Below, piece after piece: positions 17,706-26,577 of a stretch of DNA of 64,000 nucleotides; within the stretch, counting starts at the first letter, position 1, and every line of letters begins with the position of its first letter. The notes beneath the pieces are model-generated. The model was not told the DNA's origin. It did not search any database and was given only the letters and a program-made list of their open reading frames with translations. The stretch comes from Chryseobacterium sp. CH21 (GTDB lineage: Bacteria; Bacteroidota; Bacteroidia; Flavobacteriales; Weeksellaceae): assembly GCF_004119445.1 (NCBI RefSeq), contig NZ_QICI01000101.1, positions 1 through 64,000 of the forward strand, written 5' to 3'. The position numbers and the translations under genes were made by a program.

Positions 17706-19571
17706 ATGAAGAAAATTTTTTCCGGAATGCTGATGGTTGTTTCCTTACTGCAATTATCTGCACAGGAACTGTATATGCCGAGGAATATCAAAAAGGCTTA
17801 TGATAAAGGAACGCGTGATATCTCTGGAGCACCAGGCAAAAACTACTGGCAGAATAAGGGAGTATATAATGTAGATGTAAAAGTGGATGCCAATACTAAA
17901 ACGGTTTCCGGAAAAGAAACAATAGTCTATATTAATAACAGTCCGGATAACCTGAATGAACTGGCTATTCGATTTGTGAATAACCTTCATAAGCCGCAAT
18001 CACCAAGATCGGGATTCGTGTCTAAAGATTTTCTGTCATCAGGACTAAAGATTAAATCTTTCATTGTAAACGGTGATAAATATGATATCAATAGTAATGA
18101 CTGGAGCACTGTTGAAAAAGTAAAATTGAAATCAGCTTTAAAATCCAAATCAAAAGCTGAAGTTAAAATAGAATGGGAGTATCCATTATCTGTACAGAGT
18201 GGAAGAGAAGGGCAGATTGACCCGGAAACATTCTATGTTGCATATTCTTTTCCAAGAATTTCTGTGTATGACGATTACAACGGATGGGATATGCTTCAGC
18301 ACTCAGACAGGCAAGAATTTTATAATGACTTCAATGATTACAGTTTTGCTATCACTGCCCCCAAAAATTACGTGGTCTGGGCTACTGGCGATTTTCTGAA
18401 CCCGGAAGCTGTACTTCAGCCGGAATATTTGAAAAGATATAAAGCTTCATTAAAAAGCGATAAAGTAATGCACATTGCTACAGAGCAGGAAATGAAGTCC
18501 GGAAAAGTTACGCTGCAAAACAAGTGGAACGTTTGGAAATTTAAAGCCAGCCATATCACAGATTTCTGCTTTGCGATGAGCAATCACTATGTTTGGGATG
18601 CAGCAAGTGTTCAGTTGAAAACAAAAAGAGCAAGCGTTCAGTCGGGATATAAAAACGGAGCGAAAGATTTTGAACACTATGTAGACTGGATGCGATATAA
18701 CCTGGATTGGTTTTCAAAAAACTGGCCGGGAGTAGAATATCCTTATAATGTAATGACAGCTATTCAGGGGTATGCAGATATGGAATATCCAATGATGATC
18801 AATGATACCAGTATTCCTGATGATCTTCAGGATGCAAGACTTACCGCAGATCATGAAATTGCTCATACTTATTTCCCTTTCTATATGGGAATCAATGAAA
18901 CAAGATATGCATTCATGGATGAAGGCTGGGCTACTACACTGGAATATCTTATAGGAATTGATGAAAACGGAGAAGCTGCAGCAAAAGAATTTTATAAAAA
19001 TTTCCGTGTGAAAAAGTGGATCAATGATCCTTCTACAGAGCAGGATCAGCCGGTGATTACCATGAGTACACAGGTGAGCGGAGCCGGATATGGAAATAAC
19101 TCTTATGTGAAAGCATCGCTGTCTTACCTGGCTTTGAAAGATTATTTAGGAGATGAGCTGTTTAAAAAAGCATTACACCATTATATGGATAACTGGAACG
19201 GAAAGCACCCTGTTCCATGGGATTATTTCAATTCGATGAATACGGGTTCAGGAAAAAATCTGAACTGGTTCTTCCAGAATTGGTTTTATACTAATAATTA
19301 TATTGATCTAAAAGTAACGGGAGCATCCCAAATGAATGATATGCTTACCATAAACGTTGCGAATGTTGGAGGATTTGCCATTCCGTTTGATGCTATATTA
19401 GCTTATGAAGACGGAACTACAGAGAAACTTCATTTCTCACCTTCCGTTTGGGAAAAAGATCAGAAACTGACGGACCTCGTGATTCCTATTAAGAAGAAAG
19501 TGAAATCTGTGCAGTTGGATGGAGACTTATTTATGGATTATACTCCGGATGATAACCGTAAAACCTTATAA
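17706..19571 (+). CDS. Secreted M1 family zinc metallopeptidase (second)
   Basis: A 621-aa exported peptidase. Signal peptide about 1-19 (LLQLSAQ). Zinc ligands are HEIAH at 383-387 and Glu406 (HEXXH-x18-E). The substrate-binding motif appears as ADMEY about 25 residues before it. Start chosen at MKKIFS; the frame opens nine codons earlier but without signal-peptide logic. It shares the domain order and the YWQN...NNSPDNL pattern with the M1 protein at 6135-8099 but is clearly diverged, so this is an old paralogue, not a recent copy. It ends at a bidirectional terminator. Confidence 0.94.
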   Translation: MKKIFSGMLMVVSLLQLSAQELYMPRNIKKAYDKGTRDISGAPGKNYWQNKGVYNVDVKVDANTKTVSGKETIVYINNSPDNLNELAIRFVNNLHKPQSPRSGFVSKDFLSSGLKIKSFIVNGDKYDINSNDWSTVEKVKLKSALKSKSKAEVKIEWEYPLSVQSGREGQIDPETFYVAYSFPRISVYDDYNGWDMLQHSDRQEFYNDFNDYSFAITAPKNYVVWATGDFLNPEAVLQPEYLKRYKASLKSDKVMHIATEQEMKSGKVTLQNKWNVWKFKASHITDFCFAMSNHYVWDAASVQLKTKRASVQSGYKNGAKDFEHYVDWMRYNLDWFSKNWPGVEYPYNVMTAIQGYADMEYPMMINDTSIPDDLQDARLTADHEIAHTYFPFYMGINETRYAFMDEGWATTLEYLIGIDENGEAAAKEFYKNFRVKKWINDPSTEQDQPVITMSTQVSGAGYGNNSYVKASLSYLALKDYLGDELFKKALHHYMDNWNGKHPVPWDYFNSMNTGSGKNLNWFFQNWFYTNNYIDLKVTGASQMNDMLTINVANVGGFAIPFDAILAYEDGTTEKLHFSPSVWEKDQKLTDLVIPIKKKVKSVQLDGDLFMDYTPDDNRKTL

Positions 19572-19575
19572 AAGT

Positions 19576-19606
19576 AAAAGCCTTCAGATTCTGAAGGCTT
19601 TGTCTT
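19576..19606. terminator. Bidirectional terminator between M1 and PAP2 genes
   Basis: Perfect 10-bp stem AAGCCTTCAG / CTGAAGGCTT with a 3-base loop, A-rich on the left and T-rich on the right. It serves both converging genes. Confidence 0.85.
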
Positions 19607-19607
19607 T

Positions 19608-20180
19608 TTAAAAATAGGCAGTTAATCTTAAGCCTAATGTAATATAACTGATCTTTTCTTTAGCAATCATATTGTTTAGTTCCTGATCCAGTTCATCGCT
19701 TTCTTTAATCTCATCGCTGAAGTAATAGCGGATGGTAGAATTGATCTGGTTATAATCCGTATAGAAAGTAAGACCTAATCCTGGATTGAATTTATAAGTC
19801 ATAGAAGTTCCGGTATTCCATCGGAAAGCTGGTTTCGGTTTGTATGTGGCTATCTGAAGCTCGTGATTGGGAGCATCAATATCACTTCCTTTTACAAAAA
19901 CTTTTCCGCTGGCAGTTGCCGCATAACCTCCTGTTACCTTTAGCATAAGCTGCCATTTATCAGAAAATTCATGGGAAAAATAAGGTCCTATGCCTGCAGA
20001 AAGAAATCCAAGAGATTGTGTTTTGAGCTCATGATCCCCAAAAACCTGCTCGTCATCAAAAGTTATTCTTTGAGATTTAATAGGAAAGCTGCTAAAGGAC
20101 ACATCTGCACCTACCATCCCTTTTTCGAAAGAAATAAGCGCCTTCCAATCCACCTTCAAAACCAATTTGCTTTTTGTCAT
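19608..20180 (-). CDS. C-terminal barrel-like part of the split PAP2 gene
   Basis: The genuine part begins at about 20120 (KGMVGADVSFSSF); the first 20 codons of this frame are out-of-frame reading of the PAP2 core. It contains amphipathic strands (GIGPYFSHEFSDKWQLMLKVTGGY, GLGLTFYTDYNQINSTIRYYF) and ends LGLRLTAYF, typical of outer-membrane barrels. It has no start of its own and belongs to the composite gene. Confidence 0.5.
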   Translation of the reverse strand: MTKSKLVLKVDWKALISFEKGMVGADVSFSSFPIKSQRITFDDEQVFGDHELKTQSLGFLSAGIGPYFSHEFSDKWQLMLKVTGGYAATASGKVFVKGSDIDAPNHELQIATYKPKPAFRWNTGTSMTYKFNPGLGLTFYTDYNQINSTIRYYFSDEIKESDELDQELNNMIAKEKISYITLGLRLTAYF

Positions 20181-20838
20181 CCAGTTCAGATTCCTTCAGG
20201 AAATTGGTGGTACCTAATGCGGTACCCATTTTTAGAGCAAGAAAAGAAGGGTAATCATTACCATGTATTCTGGATAACAGGCTTAAATTATCTCCTTTGT
20301 TCTTATAAATTTTATCAATAAAGAAATACCCGAGCTCTGTGGAAATAATCCCAATCCCTGCTCCAGCAAGGATATCCGGAACCCAGTGTCTGTTATTTAA
20401 ATTCCGCCCAAGTCCTGTAAGGGTAGCTGAACCATATCCTGCAATACTGTAGGCTGGGTTTACCATTCCATATTCTTTGTGTAAAAAGCTGGCATTGGTG
20501 AAAGCCATAGCAGTATGCCCTGATGGAAAAGAATTGTTCTTGGAGCCATCCGGACGTTCCACTTTTGCTGTATACTTAATGGAATTGACTAAAATAGCCA
20601 TGATCGCTAAACTTGTACCGTAAGATAGAGTTGCTCTCCCGAGATTGTTCCTTCCTTTTACACCAGCTAGCTTTAATCCATAAACGGCAGCGGCAGGAGC
20701 GTATTGAAGATAATCGTCATATTTTACTTTGAAGTTGGGAAGATATCGGTTTCTTACCTCGCGGATGTTCTCTTTTTCTCCCCATGTTGCAGCAGCGGCT
20801 GTGAAAAGAATAGCAGGAGCTATAGATTTTTTTCCCAT
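20092..20838 (-). CDS. PAP2 phosphatase core (middle frame of the split gene)
   Basis: This frame carries the full phosphatidic-acid phosphatase type 2 signature in order: KYTAKVERP (KX6RP), PSGHTAMAF (PSGH), and GRNLNNRHWVPD (RX5HX3D, with the nucleophilic His). Such enzymes remove phosphate from lipid phosphates such as phosphatidate, undecaprenyl diphosphate or lipid A. Read alone it would be 248 aa without a signal peptide and with a nonsense tail after RKRDG. It is best read as part of the composite gene at 19608-21014. Confidence 0.6.
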   Translation of the reverse strand: MGKKSIAPAILFTAAAATWGEKENIREVRNRYLPNFKVKYDDYLQYAPAAAVYGLKLAGVKGRNNLGRATLSYGTSLAIMAILVNSIKYTAKVERPDGSKNNSFPSGHTAMAFTNASFLHKEYGMVNPAYSIAGYGSATLTGLGRNLNNRHWVPDILAGAGIGIISTELGYFFIDKIYKNKGDNLSLLSRIHGNDYPSFLALKMGTALGTTNFLKESELDDKKQIGFEGGLEGAYFFRKRDGRCRCVL

Positions 20839-21047
20839 GGTTTTTTGAAAAAAGGAGTCTTCTCCTGAATGCTATATCCAGTATTGATAATTGCAAGATC
20901 TTCCTTGAGATTCCTGGTCGGGATAGTATCCTGTGTTTTGATCTGAATAGTATCCTGTGCCTTAATACAGTATAAGTGCAATAGTATTCCTGATGCTAGT
21001 GCTATTTTTTTCATCGTAGTAGTGGTGCGAAATTAAATCGTGTAAAA

Positions 21048-21085
21048 ATATAAAAAAAATCTATCCCAAGTATCGGGATAGACTA
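21048..21085 (-). terminator. Terminator of the first M43 lipoprotease
   Basis: Stem CTATCCC / GGGATAG (21061-21081) with an A-run on its left, a U-tract on the minus strand, 35 bp past the stop codon. Confidence 0.75.
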
Positions 21086-21115
21086 TTTTTATAACATTAC
21101 AAATCAAGTTGTTAA

Positions 21116-22129
21116 TTATCTTAAACCAGCTCTTGGTCCTGCAGCAGCTACTACAGCCTGCATTCTTGTTTTTTGATTGGCAGAGAACATTACCATAGAT
21201 TTATCATCTACATAATCCATATAGTTCATGAACATCTGAGAACGGCTTACCCCTCCGCAAACTCTGTTTAGTGGGTATGTAGGATTTCCGTAGTTAGGGC
21301 CAGGAGAGGTAGGGGTATCATTAGAGTAATCTGTCTGGCATCCTGCATCAGAAGATCCCCAAAGGTGAGGCAGATTCAGGTAGTGTCCTACTTCGTGAGT
21401 AACAGTTCTTCCTAAATTGAATGGAGCAGAAGCACCTGTTTTCCCGATATACTGATACCCGATTACAAGACCGTCATACCATTGTCCTGCATTTTCAGGG
21501 TAATAGGCGTAACCTAATGTTCCAGGTTGGTTATTTTCGTCAAGGATCGAATTCACTACCCAGATATTCATGTTTTTATTTACATTAGTAGCATCAATAC
21601 CTCCAGTACTTGCTTTTTTCATTTGCTCAAGATCAGATCTCCAGCCTGTTTTTGAATTTTGCTTACGATTAGTGGCTACCAGTTTGAAACGAATTTTTAC
21701 ATCACCAGCAGCTACGGGCTGAAATGCTGAAGGAATTTTATTGATGTCAGAATTTGTGGCACCATAATCAGCATTCAGTACTGCGATTTGTTCTGCAATT
21801 CTTGCATCAGAAACATTTTGTGCGGAAGTGTTGTAGATTACGTTAAAAACAACTGGGATTTCAACAGTTCCGTCTGCAAGAACTTTTCCAAGTTTAAGAT
21901 TCTCAGCGAAGTTTTGAGTACGTGCTTCAATCTCTTCTGCTTTTAATCGTAGTGCAGGGTTTTTCTGTAACATTTGAGCTCTCAATTCTTCTGATGGACA
22001 GCTTCTTTTAAGAGCGCTTGGGGTTGTTGGCTCTTGGCCCTGAGGGGTTTCATTCTGATTGGTTAAGTTGTCAGTGTTACATGCCGACATAAGGCCCAGA
22101 ACTAGGGCTCCAAATAGGAATTTTTTCAT
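21116..22129 (-). CDS. M43-type zinc metalloprotease lipoprotein (copy A)
   Basis: A 337-aa lipoprotein metalloprotease of the pappalysin-like M43 family. Lipobox LMSAC with Cys17. A charged propeptide-like region follows (about 20-85), then the catalytic domain. The zinc site is HEVGH at 245-249 with His255 (HEXXHxxxxxH), followed by the Met-turn MFMNYMDY. Cysteines in the C-terminal half can pair. It is about two-thirds identical by eye to the neighbouring copy B, with matching motif coordinates, so they arose by tandem duplication. It likely acts at the cell surface or periplasm on proteins. Confidence 0.94.
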   Translation of the reverse strand: MKKFLFGALVLGLMSACNTDNLTNQNETPQGQEPTTPSALKRSCPSEELRAQMLQKNPALRLKAEEIEARTQNFAENLKLGKVLADGTVEIPVVFNVIYNTSAQNVSDARIAEQIAVLNADYGATNSDINKIPSAFQPVAAGDVKIRFKLVATNRKQNSKTGWRSDLEQMKKASTGGIDATNVNKNMNIWVVNSILDENNQPGTLGYAYYPENAGQWYDGLVIGYQYIGKTGASAPFNLGRTVTHEVGHYLNLPHLWGSSDAGCQTDYSNDTPTSPGPNYGNPTYPLNRVCGGVSRSQMFMNYMDYVDDKSMVMFSANQKTRMQAVVAAAGPRAGLR

Positions 22130-22200
22130 ATCGTTATAATATAATTTGGTTGAGGGTGTGAAATTATATTATTTGAATTTAATATGCAAATAATTCGTAA
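22130..22200. repeat. Duplicated upstream region, copy A
   Basis: About 70 bp directly upstream of the copy A start codon match 23508-23575 with a short indel and a few substitutions (shared TTGGTTGAGG, GTGAAATTATATTATTTGAA, TTAATATGCAAA). The duplication thus included promoter DNA. The rest of the gap to 22437 is very AT-rich and shows no gene. Confidence 0.7.
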
Positions 22201-22437
22201 AATATTTATTAAATTGATATGTTTTACTCTATTTGAGTGTTTTTAATTTAAAGTTATTGTAAAACGATTGAATTTTAATTAATTTAAACTATTTTGTTTT
22301 GTATTTCACGATTAAGTGTATTTTAAATGTAAATAATTTTTTATTTTTCGTTTTTTATAGAATTTTTTACTAAAAATAAAACTATAGATTCTTATCATAG
22401 TTTTCATAAACTACCGCTTAAACACTTTAATAATGGT

Positions 22438-22475
22438 AAAAAAGCCTATCTCAAAATCTGAGATAGGCTTTCTGT
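22438..22475 (-). terminator. Terminator of the second M43 lipoprotease
   Basis: Stem AAGCCTATCTCA / TGAGATAGGCTT with an A-run on the left (U-tract on the minus strand), 20 bp past the stop codon. Confidence 0.85.
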
Positions 22476-22493
22476 ATTTAAAAAGATTTAATT

Positions 22494-23507
22494 TTAATAA
22501 ACTCTTAATCCGGATCTTGCACCAGAAGAGGATGTTACAGACTGCATTTTTGTTTTTTGTCCCGCTGTAAACATATAGAGAGAACTGTCATTAGAATAAT
22601 CCATGTAATTCATAAACATTACAGATCTTTTTACTCCATAGCAGGTGTTATAAAGAGGGTAGGTTGGGTTTCCACTATTATAATTTGTTTGAGTAGGTGT
22701 ATCTGCAATTAAGTCATCACCACAATTGGTATCTCCCCAGATATGTCTAAGACCTAAATAATGACCCACTTCATGAGTAGCTGTTCTTCCCAGATTAAAT
22801 GGCGCAGAAGCTCCAGTTTTTCCGAAATAAGGAGCGGCAATTACAACACCATCTTTCCATGTGCCCGCATCCTCAGGGAAGGTAGCGTATCCAAGAATAC
22901 TTCCTTGGGTATCCGGCATGCTTCCAACAATCCAGATATTAAAATAATTGGTAGGATTAGTAGCATCAATTCCTCCTGTGGAAGCTTTTTTCATGGTATT
23001 GTTTACTCTGTCCGTTTTACTCCATGATGTTTTAGTAGTTGTTTTTCTTATGGTGTTTGTCAGTTTGAATCTTACTTTGACATCACCAGCTTTTACTCCC
23101 TGAAATTCTGCAGGGATCTGTGAAACATCACTGTTTGTACCACCATAGTCAGCATTCAAAATTGCAATTTGCTCTGCAATTCTCGCATCAGATACATTTT
23201 GTGCTGCGGTTTTATAGATTACATTAACAACTACGGGAATTTCGACAGTTCCATCCGCAAGAACTTTTCCTAAAGCAAGATTATTGGCAAATTTTTTTGC
23301 ATTAGCTTCAATTTCTTCTACCTTTTGTCTGAGTGCTGGATCTTTTTGTAATGCCTCTTGTCTCATTTCCTCAGATGGACAAATTCTTTTGGAGGCCAGT
23401 GAAGAAGTTTCTGATTCAGGCTGTACTTCATTTTGGTTAGGAATGTTGTCATTGTTACAAGCCGTCATTAACCCGAGCATAAGAGCTCCGAATAATAGTT
23501 TTTTCAT
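22494..23507 (-). CDS. M43-type zinc metalloprotease lipoprotein (copy B)
   Basis: A 337-aa paralogue of copy A with the same length and layout: lipobox LMTAC (Cys17), propeptide-like region, HEVGH at 245-249, His255, and MFMNYMDY Met-turn. Substitutions lie mostly in the N-terminal linker and in substrate-facing loops (for example GLRHIWGDTNCGDD against NLPHLWGSSDAG). Each copy has its own terminator and its own copy of the upstream region, so they can be expressed separately. Confidence 0.94.
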   Translation of the reverse strand: MKKLLFGALMLGLMTACNNDNIPNQNEVQPESETSSLASKRICPSEEMRQEALQKDPALRQKVEEIEANAKKFANNLALGKVLADGTVEIPVVVNVIYKTAAQNVSDARIAEQIAILNADYGGTNSDVSQIPAEFQGVKAGDVKVRFKLTNTIRKTTTKTSWSKTDRVNNTMKKASTGGIDATNPTNYFNIWIVGSMPDTQGSILGYATFPEDAGTWKDGVVIAAPYFGKTGASAPFNLGRTATHEVGHYLGLRHIWGDTNCGDDLIADTPTQTNYNSGNPTYPLYNTCYGVKRSVMFMNYMDYSNDSSLYMFTAGQKTKMQSVTSSSGARSGLRVY

Positions 23508-23575
23508 ATCGTTATAATTTGGTTGAGGATGTGAAATTATATTATTTGAAATTAATATGCAAACAATTTCGTAAA
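23508..23575. repeat. Duplicated upstream region, copy B
   Basis: Counterpart of 22130-22200 ahead of the copy B start codon. The remaining gap to 23753 is AT-rich without a recognisable gene. Confidence 0.7.
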
Positions 23576-23753
23576 TTAATTACGAAATTGTTATTGTTTT
23601 TGAATTTTAATTGATTTTATTTCAATATTTTTTAATGTGTTTTGAATTTAAATCAATTACCGAAAATATAATGATGTGTTTTGTTGATATGTTGTTTTTT
23701 GATGAAATTATTTCGTTTTAATCTGGTTTTTAATGAATTTTTTAAAAAGGAAA

Positions 23754-24395
23754 TTAGTTTGCAAAACCATTTTTGATCGCAAAAACTGCCAGCCCTACAC
23801 GGGTCTTTAAATCCAGTTTTTCGCAAAGCTGATCACGATAGCTTTCTACAGTTCTTGGGCTGCAGCGCATTCTGTCCGCAATTTCTTTATAACTTAGTTC
23901 TGTGACTGTATATTTCAGGAATTCTTTCTCCCTGTCAGAAATTCTTATGGCGATTTCAGCCTCAGTTTCCTTGTTAAGATTAGAGAAAATGATTTTTGAA
24001 GCCCAGTCCGGATAAAAGAATCCGTCACTGTTTAGTCGGGTAAGTGCTGTTTCCAGATCTCTTGGATGGGTATTTTTCAAGAGATAACCTTTTGCTCCGC
24101 TTTTGATCATTTTAATCACGCTGTTGTCATCGCCCTGCATACTGAGAGCCATGACCTTAATACCGGGGTGATTTTTTGTAAGCCAGACTGCTGTTTCAAA
24201 ACCATCCATAATGGGCATACTGATATCTAAAAGAATAATATCCGGAACAGGATTGCCCTCTTCAAGTTTTTGGATGAGGTCTTTGCCGTTTTCACATACG
24301 TAGATAACCTCAAATTCGTTAAAATTACCAATGATCCCTTCCAGCGCTTTCGCAATAAGTATATGGTCGTCAACAATTACAATAGATTTTTTCAT
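23754..24395 (-). CDS. NarL/FixJ-family response regulator
   Basis: A 213-aa regulator. Receiver domain with DDH at 9-11, phospho-acceptor Asp57 (LLDISMP) and conserved Lys (LLKNTHPRD). A LuxR-type helix-turn-helix follows (about 148-205: SDREKEFLKYTVTELSYKEIADRM...SPRTVESYRDQLCEKL). Its ATG overlaps the kinase stop by four bases (ATGA), so the kinase at 24392-25177 is its partner. It is the last gene of a four-gene operon. Confidence 0.95.
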   Translation of the reverse strand: MKKSIVIVDDHILIAKALEGIIGNFNEFEVIYVCENGKDLIQKLEEGNPVPDIILLDISMPIMDGFETAVWLTKNHPGIKVMALSMQGDDNSVIKMIKSGAKGYLLKNTHPRDLETALTRLNSDGFFYPDWASKIIFSNLNKETEAEIAIRISDREKEFLKYTVTELSYKEIADRMRCSPRTVESYRDQLCEKLDLKTRVGLAVFAIKNGFAN

Positions 24396-25177
24396 GACTG
24401 TTTTTTTAAGATAATATGGAGTTGGGTTCCTGTATTTTCATGGCTTTCCATGCGAAAACTGGCACCTATAATTTCAGCTCTGTTTTTCATGTTGGTAAGC
24501 CCTATTCCGTTGGATTTGATCTGTGAAGTATCAAACCCTCTTCCGTCATCACGGATATTGAGTTCCCAAAGGATCTCATCAGAAGTATTCAGGCTGATAA
24601 AAATATTTTTACAACCGGAGTGTTTTATACTATTCTGAATAAATTCCTGTGTGATTCTGAGCAGCATATTTTTATGAACAAATCCTAAATCTAATTGTTT
24701 AAAACTATGTTCAAAACTAACATTGCATTTTTTAAAGGAGTTGGTATTGTCTACTTCCTCCTGGATAAGTGTTACAATTTCCTTTTGGTTAATGTTGTCA
24801 TCCGTAAGTGTTTTAGACAAGCTTCTGAGATCCTGCAGAGACTGGTTGATAATCTGGGAAACCTGATCAATCCTTTCACTGGCTTCAGAAACTTTGTTTT
24901 CATAAAGCATCTGCTGTACATATAAACTTACCAGCGTAAGTTTTTGGCCGATATTATCATGAAGCTCCCGCCCGATCTGCTGCATGGTAGCCTGTTGAAT
25001 TTCCAATTGGGTAGAAAGGAGCTCCCTTTGATGAAGTTCGTTTTTCATCTCAATTTCATTCAGATACTCTCTTTTTCTTTGTCTGTAATTCCGGATATAG
25101 ATAAACACGGCGATTACAAACATCAAGAAAAAGATGTTGAATGAAATAATAGTTATTAAGAGCTCTGTTTTCCCCAT
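24392..25177 (-). CDS. HisKA_3-type sensor histidine kinase
   Basis: A 261-aa kinase of the NarX/LytS-like class. One N-terminal membrane helix (about 6-27), a coiled-coil linker, a dimerisation helix with phospho-acceptor His in QQIGRELHDNIGQKL, and an HATPase domain (RDDGRGFD, NGIGLTNMKNRA). There is no periplasmic sensor domain, so the signal must come through the membrane helix or a partner. Start chosen at MGKTEL, which overlaps the end of the preceding membrane-protein gene by about 22 bp. That neighbour is the best candidate for the sensory partner. Confidence 0.92.
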   Translation of the reverse strand: MGKTELLITIISFNIFFLMFVIAVFIYIRNYRQRKREYLNEIEMKNELHQRELLSTQLEIQQATMQQIGRELHDNIGQKLTLVSLYVQQMLYENKVSEASERIDQVSQIINQSLQDLRSLSKTLTDDNINQKEIVTLIQEEVDNTNSFKKCNVSFEHSFKQLDLGFVHKNMLLRITQEFIQNSIKHSGCKNIFISLNTSDEILWELNIRDDGRGFDTSQIKSNGIGLTNMKNRAEIIGASFRMESHENTGTQLHIILKKQS

Positions 25178-25803
25178 ATGAATGAACTTGCAAATAAAAT
25201 ATACATTACTGCTCCTGAAACCTGGAAGTATATAAAATAAATATCCCAAATATCAATATATTTCCACAGAAGAGAATTAAATGTCATAAATGGCTGATTG
25301 GCAATATAAAAAAGCGTTATTCCCAGATTGATATAAAACATCCTGTTTTTACTGAAATTGAGGATCTCGGATGAATTAACCTGTTTATAAAATTCCATAA
25401 TCACAAGTCCCATTAAAAGTAAGCAGCCTACATTATAATTAAAAGAAAAGATGATTTTCTTTTCGGGAAAGAAAAGCCCCCTGAGGATATAGGTTAAAAT
25501 ATATATGCCTGTCAGAATGTAGAATAGTTTTACTTTCTTCAGAGATTCTTTTGCATACAGCCAATAAAAAAATATAAACTGCAACGGTATTACGAAATAG
25601 TTGTAAAAATTTATTCTGTCTATTTTAAGCGGTTTTTCTCCCCATTTTACTGCTGATTCACACAGAAAAATAAGAATGAGATAAATGGCCAGATATTTCC
25701 AGGGCTGCTTTTTTACACGGTTATAATAAACCAGGGAGATTATAGCGGCAAAGGCTTCTCCCCAATACATAAATGATGCAAAAATTTTTTGAATCTCAGT
25801 CAT
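25156..25803 (-). CDS. Polytopic membrane protein, possible sensor partner
   Basis: A 215-aa protein with about seven hydrophobic helices (for example LAIYLILIFLCESAV, FVIPLQFIFFYWLYA, YIYFQVSGAVMYILFASSFI). No family was recognised. It overlaps the start of a kinase that lacks its own sensor domain, and follows the 183-aa gene by 20 bp. A 7TM-like receptor feeding the kinase is a reasonable inference. Confidence 0.85.
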   Translation of the reverse strand: MTEIQKIFASFMYWGEAFAAIISLVYYNRVKKQPWKYLAIYLILIFLCESAVKWGEKPLKIDRINFYNYFVIPLQFIFFYWLYAKESLKKVKLFYILTGIYILTYILRGLFFPEKKIIFSFNYNVGCLLLMGLVIMEFYKQVNSSEILNFSKNRMFYINLGITLFYIANQPFMTFNSLLWKYIDIWDIYFIYFQVSGAVMYILFASSFIWGKQSS

Positions 25804-25823
25804 GCGGCTTTTAAGAATGGTAA

Positions 25824-26375
25824 TTAATAAGATGTGCCCATTGGGGGAGCTGGTGGAATAAGAGTTCCACTGTTTTCTCCAAGACCGGTGTCGTCACCTT
25901 GGGGACCTCCATCACCATCACCGGATGGAGTAAAGTTGCGTGCATTTAATGCTAATTTTGAATTGTCTCCATTGGCTTGAAGAGTATTAAAATCAGAATC
26001 ATAGGCGATACCATTTTCGCTTGTTTTTTTTATGGTTGGTATTAAAACCAACGTGTGCTTTTCAGCGTATTCCTGAGGTACCGGGTGAGATGCCATGACA
26101 TCCCAGTTTTCAGTTTTAGGATAAGAAGCGTAGTAAAATCTGATTCCCAAGTCTGCTTCTGAAGCAGCAGGATTTACTTTTGCAACTTCTTCTTCAATTT
26201 TTGCGATGAAACTTTTTAATTTCGGAAGATCAAACCAAATAGAATGAGCGTCCTGTATTCCTAGAGCAGTGTTAATTGCTGTTAAGTGATTTTGACGGTA
26301 ATTATCGATCAGAGCCTGGATAAGGCTGTTTGACATTATTCCAGGTTGTAGTGGATTGTTTGATTCTGTATTCAT
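25824..26375 (-). CDS. Unknown 183-aa protein heading the NarL-type operon
   Basis: A soluble protein without a signal peptide. Residues 15-140 form a mixed alpha/beta domain (LGIQDAHSIWFDLPKLKSFI, DLGIRFYYASYPKTENW, KHTLVLIPTI). The tail from about 148 is low-complexity: GDGDGGPQGDDTGLGENSG, then proline-rich PPAPPMG. No family was recognised. It is the first gene of the operon with the membrane protein, kinase and regulator, so it may be a ligand, a modulator or simply a co-regulated product. Confidence 0.8.
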   Translation of the reverse strand: MNTESNNPLQPGIMSNSLIQALIDNYRQNHLTAINTALGIQDAHSIWFDLPKLKSFIAKIEEEVAKVNPAASEADLGIRFYYASYPKTENWDVMASHPVPQEYAEKHTLVLIPTIKKTSENGIAYDSDFNTLQANGDNSKLALNARNFTPSGDGDGGPQGDDTGLGENSGTLIPPAPPMGTSY

Positions 26376-26539
26376 AGCTTAGTGGTTTACGGTAAAACTC
26401 AATTAATATGCAAATCTCGGAAAAATATGCTAGAAAATGTATTCGTAAATAGGGAATTATACTGTTATTTTTACCGTGTTTTTACGGATTGTATGTAAAG
26501 TATAATAATTTAGATCCTACTCATAGGAGAATTCATACT

Positions 26540-26571
26540 ATAAAAAAGCGGAGAAATGTTTTTTCTCCGCC
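26540..26571 (-). terminator. Terminator of the Cys-rich peptide gene
   Basis: Stem GCGGAGAA / TTCTCCGC with an A-run on the left (U-tract on the minus strand), directly after the peptide stop codon. Confidence 0.85.
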
Positions 26572-26577
26572 TGTTCT

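Larger units (their letters stand above)
19608..21014 (-). pseudogene. PAP2 phosphatase with C-terminal barrel domain, two frameshifts
   Basis: One ancestral gene split into three frames. The start (20820-21014) gives a signal peptide (MKKIALASGILLHLYCIKAQ) and reaches KKPWEK. A T7 run at 20827-20833 (A7 in the gene) then breaks the frame; one extra base would join it to the PAP2 core. A T5 run at 20121-20125 breaks it again; one base fewer rejoins the original frame, giving an uninterrupted protein of about 468 aa. The two shifts cancel. The PAP2 phosphatase active site is intact, and the C-terminal 190 residues look like outer-membrane beta strands ending in Phe. Homopolymer assembly errors are likelier than decay. 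Confidence 0.75.
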
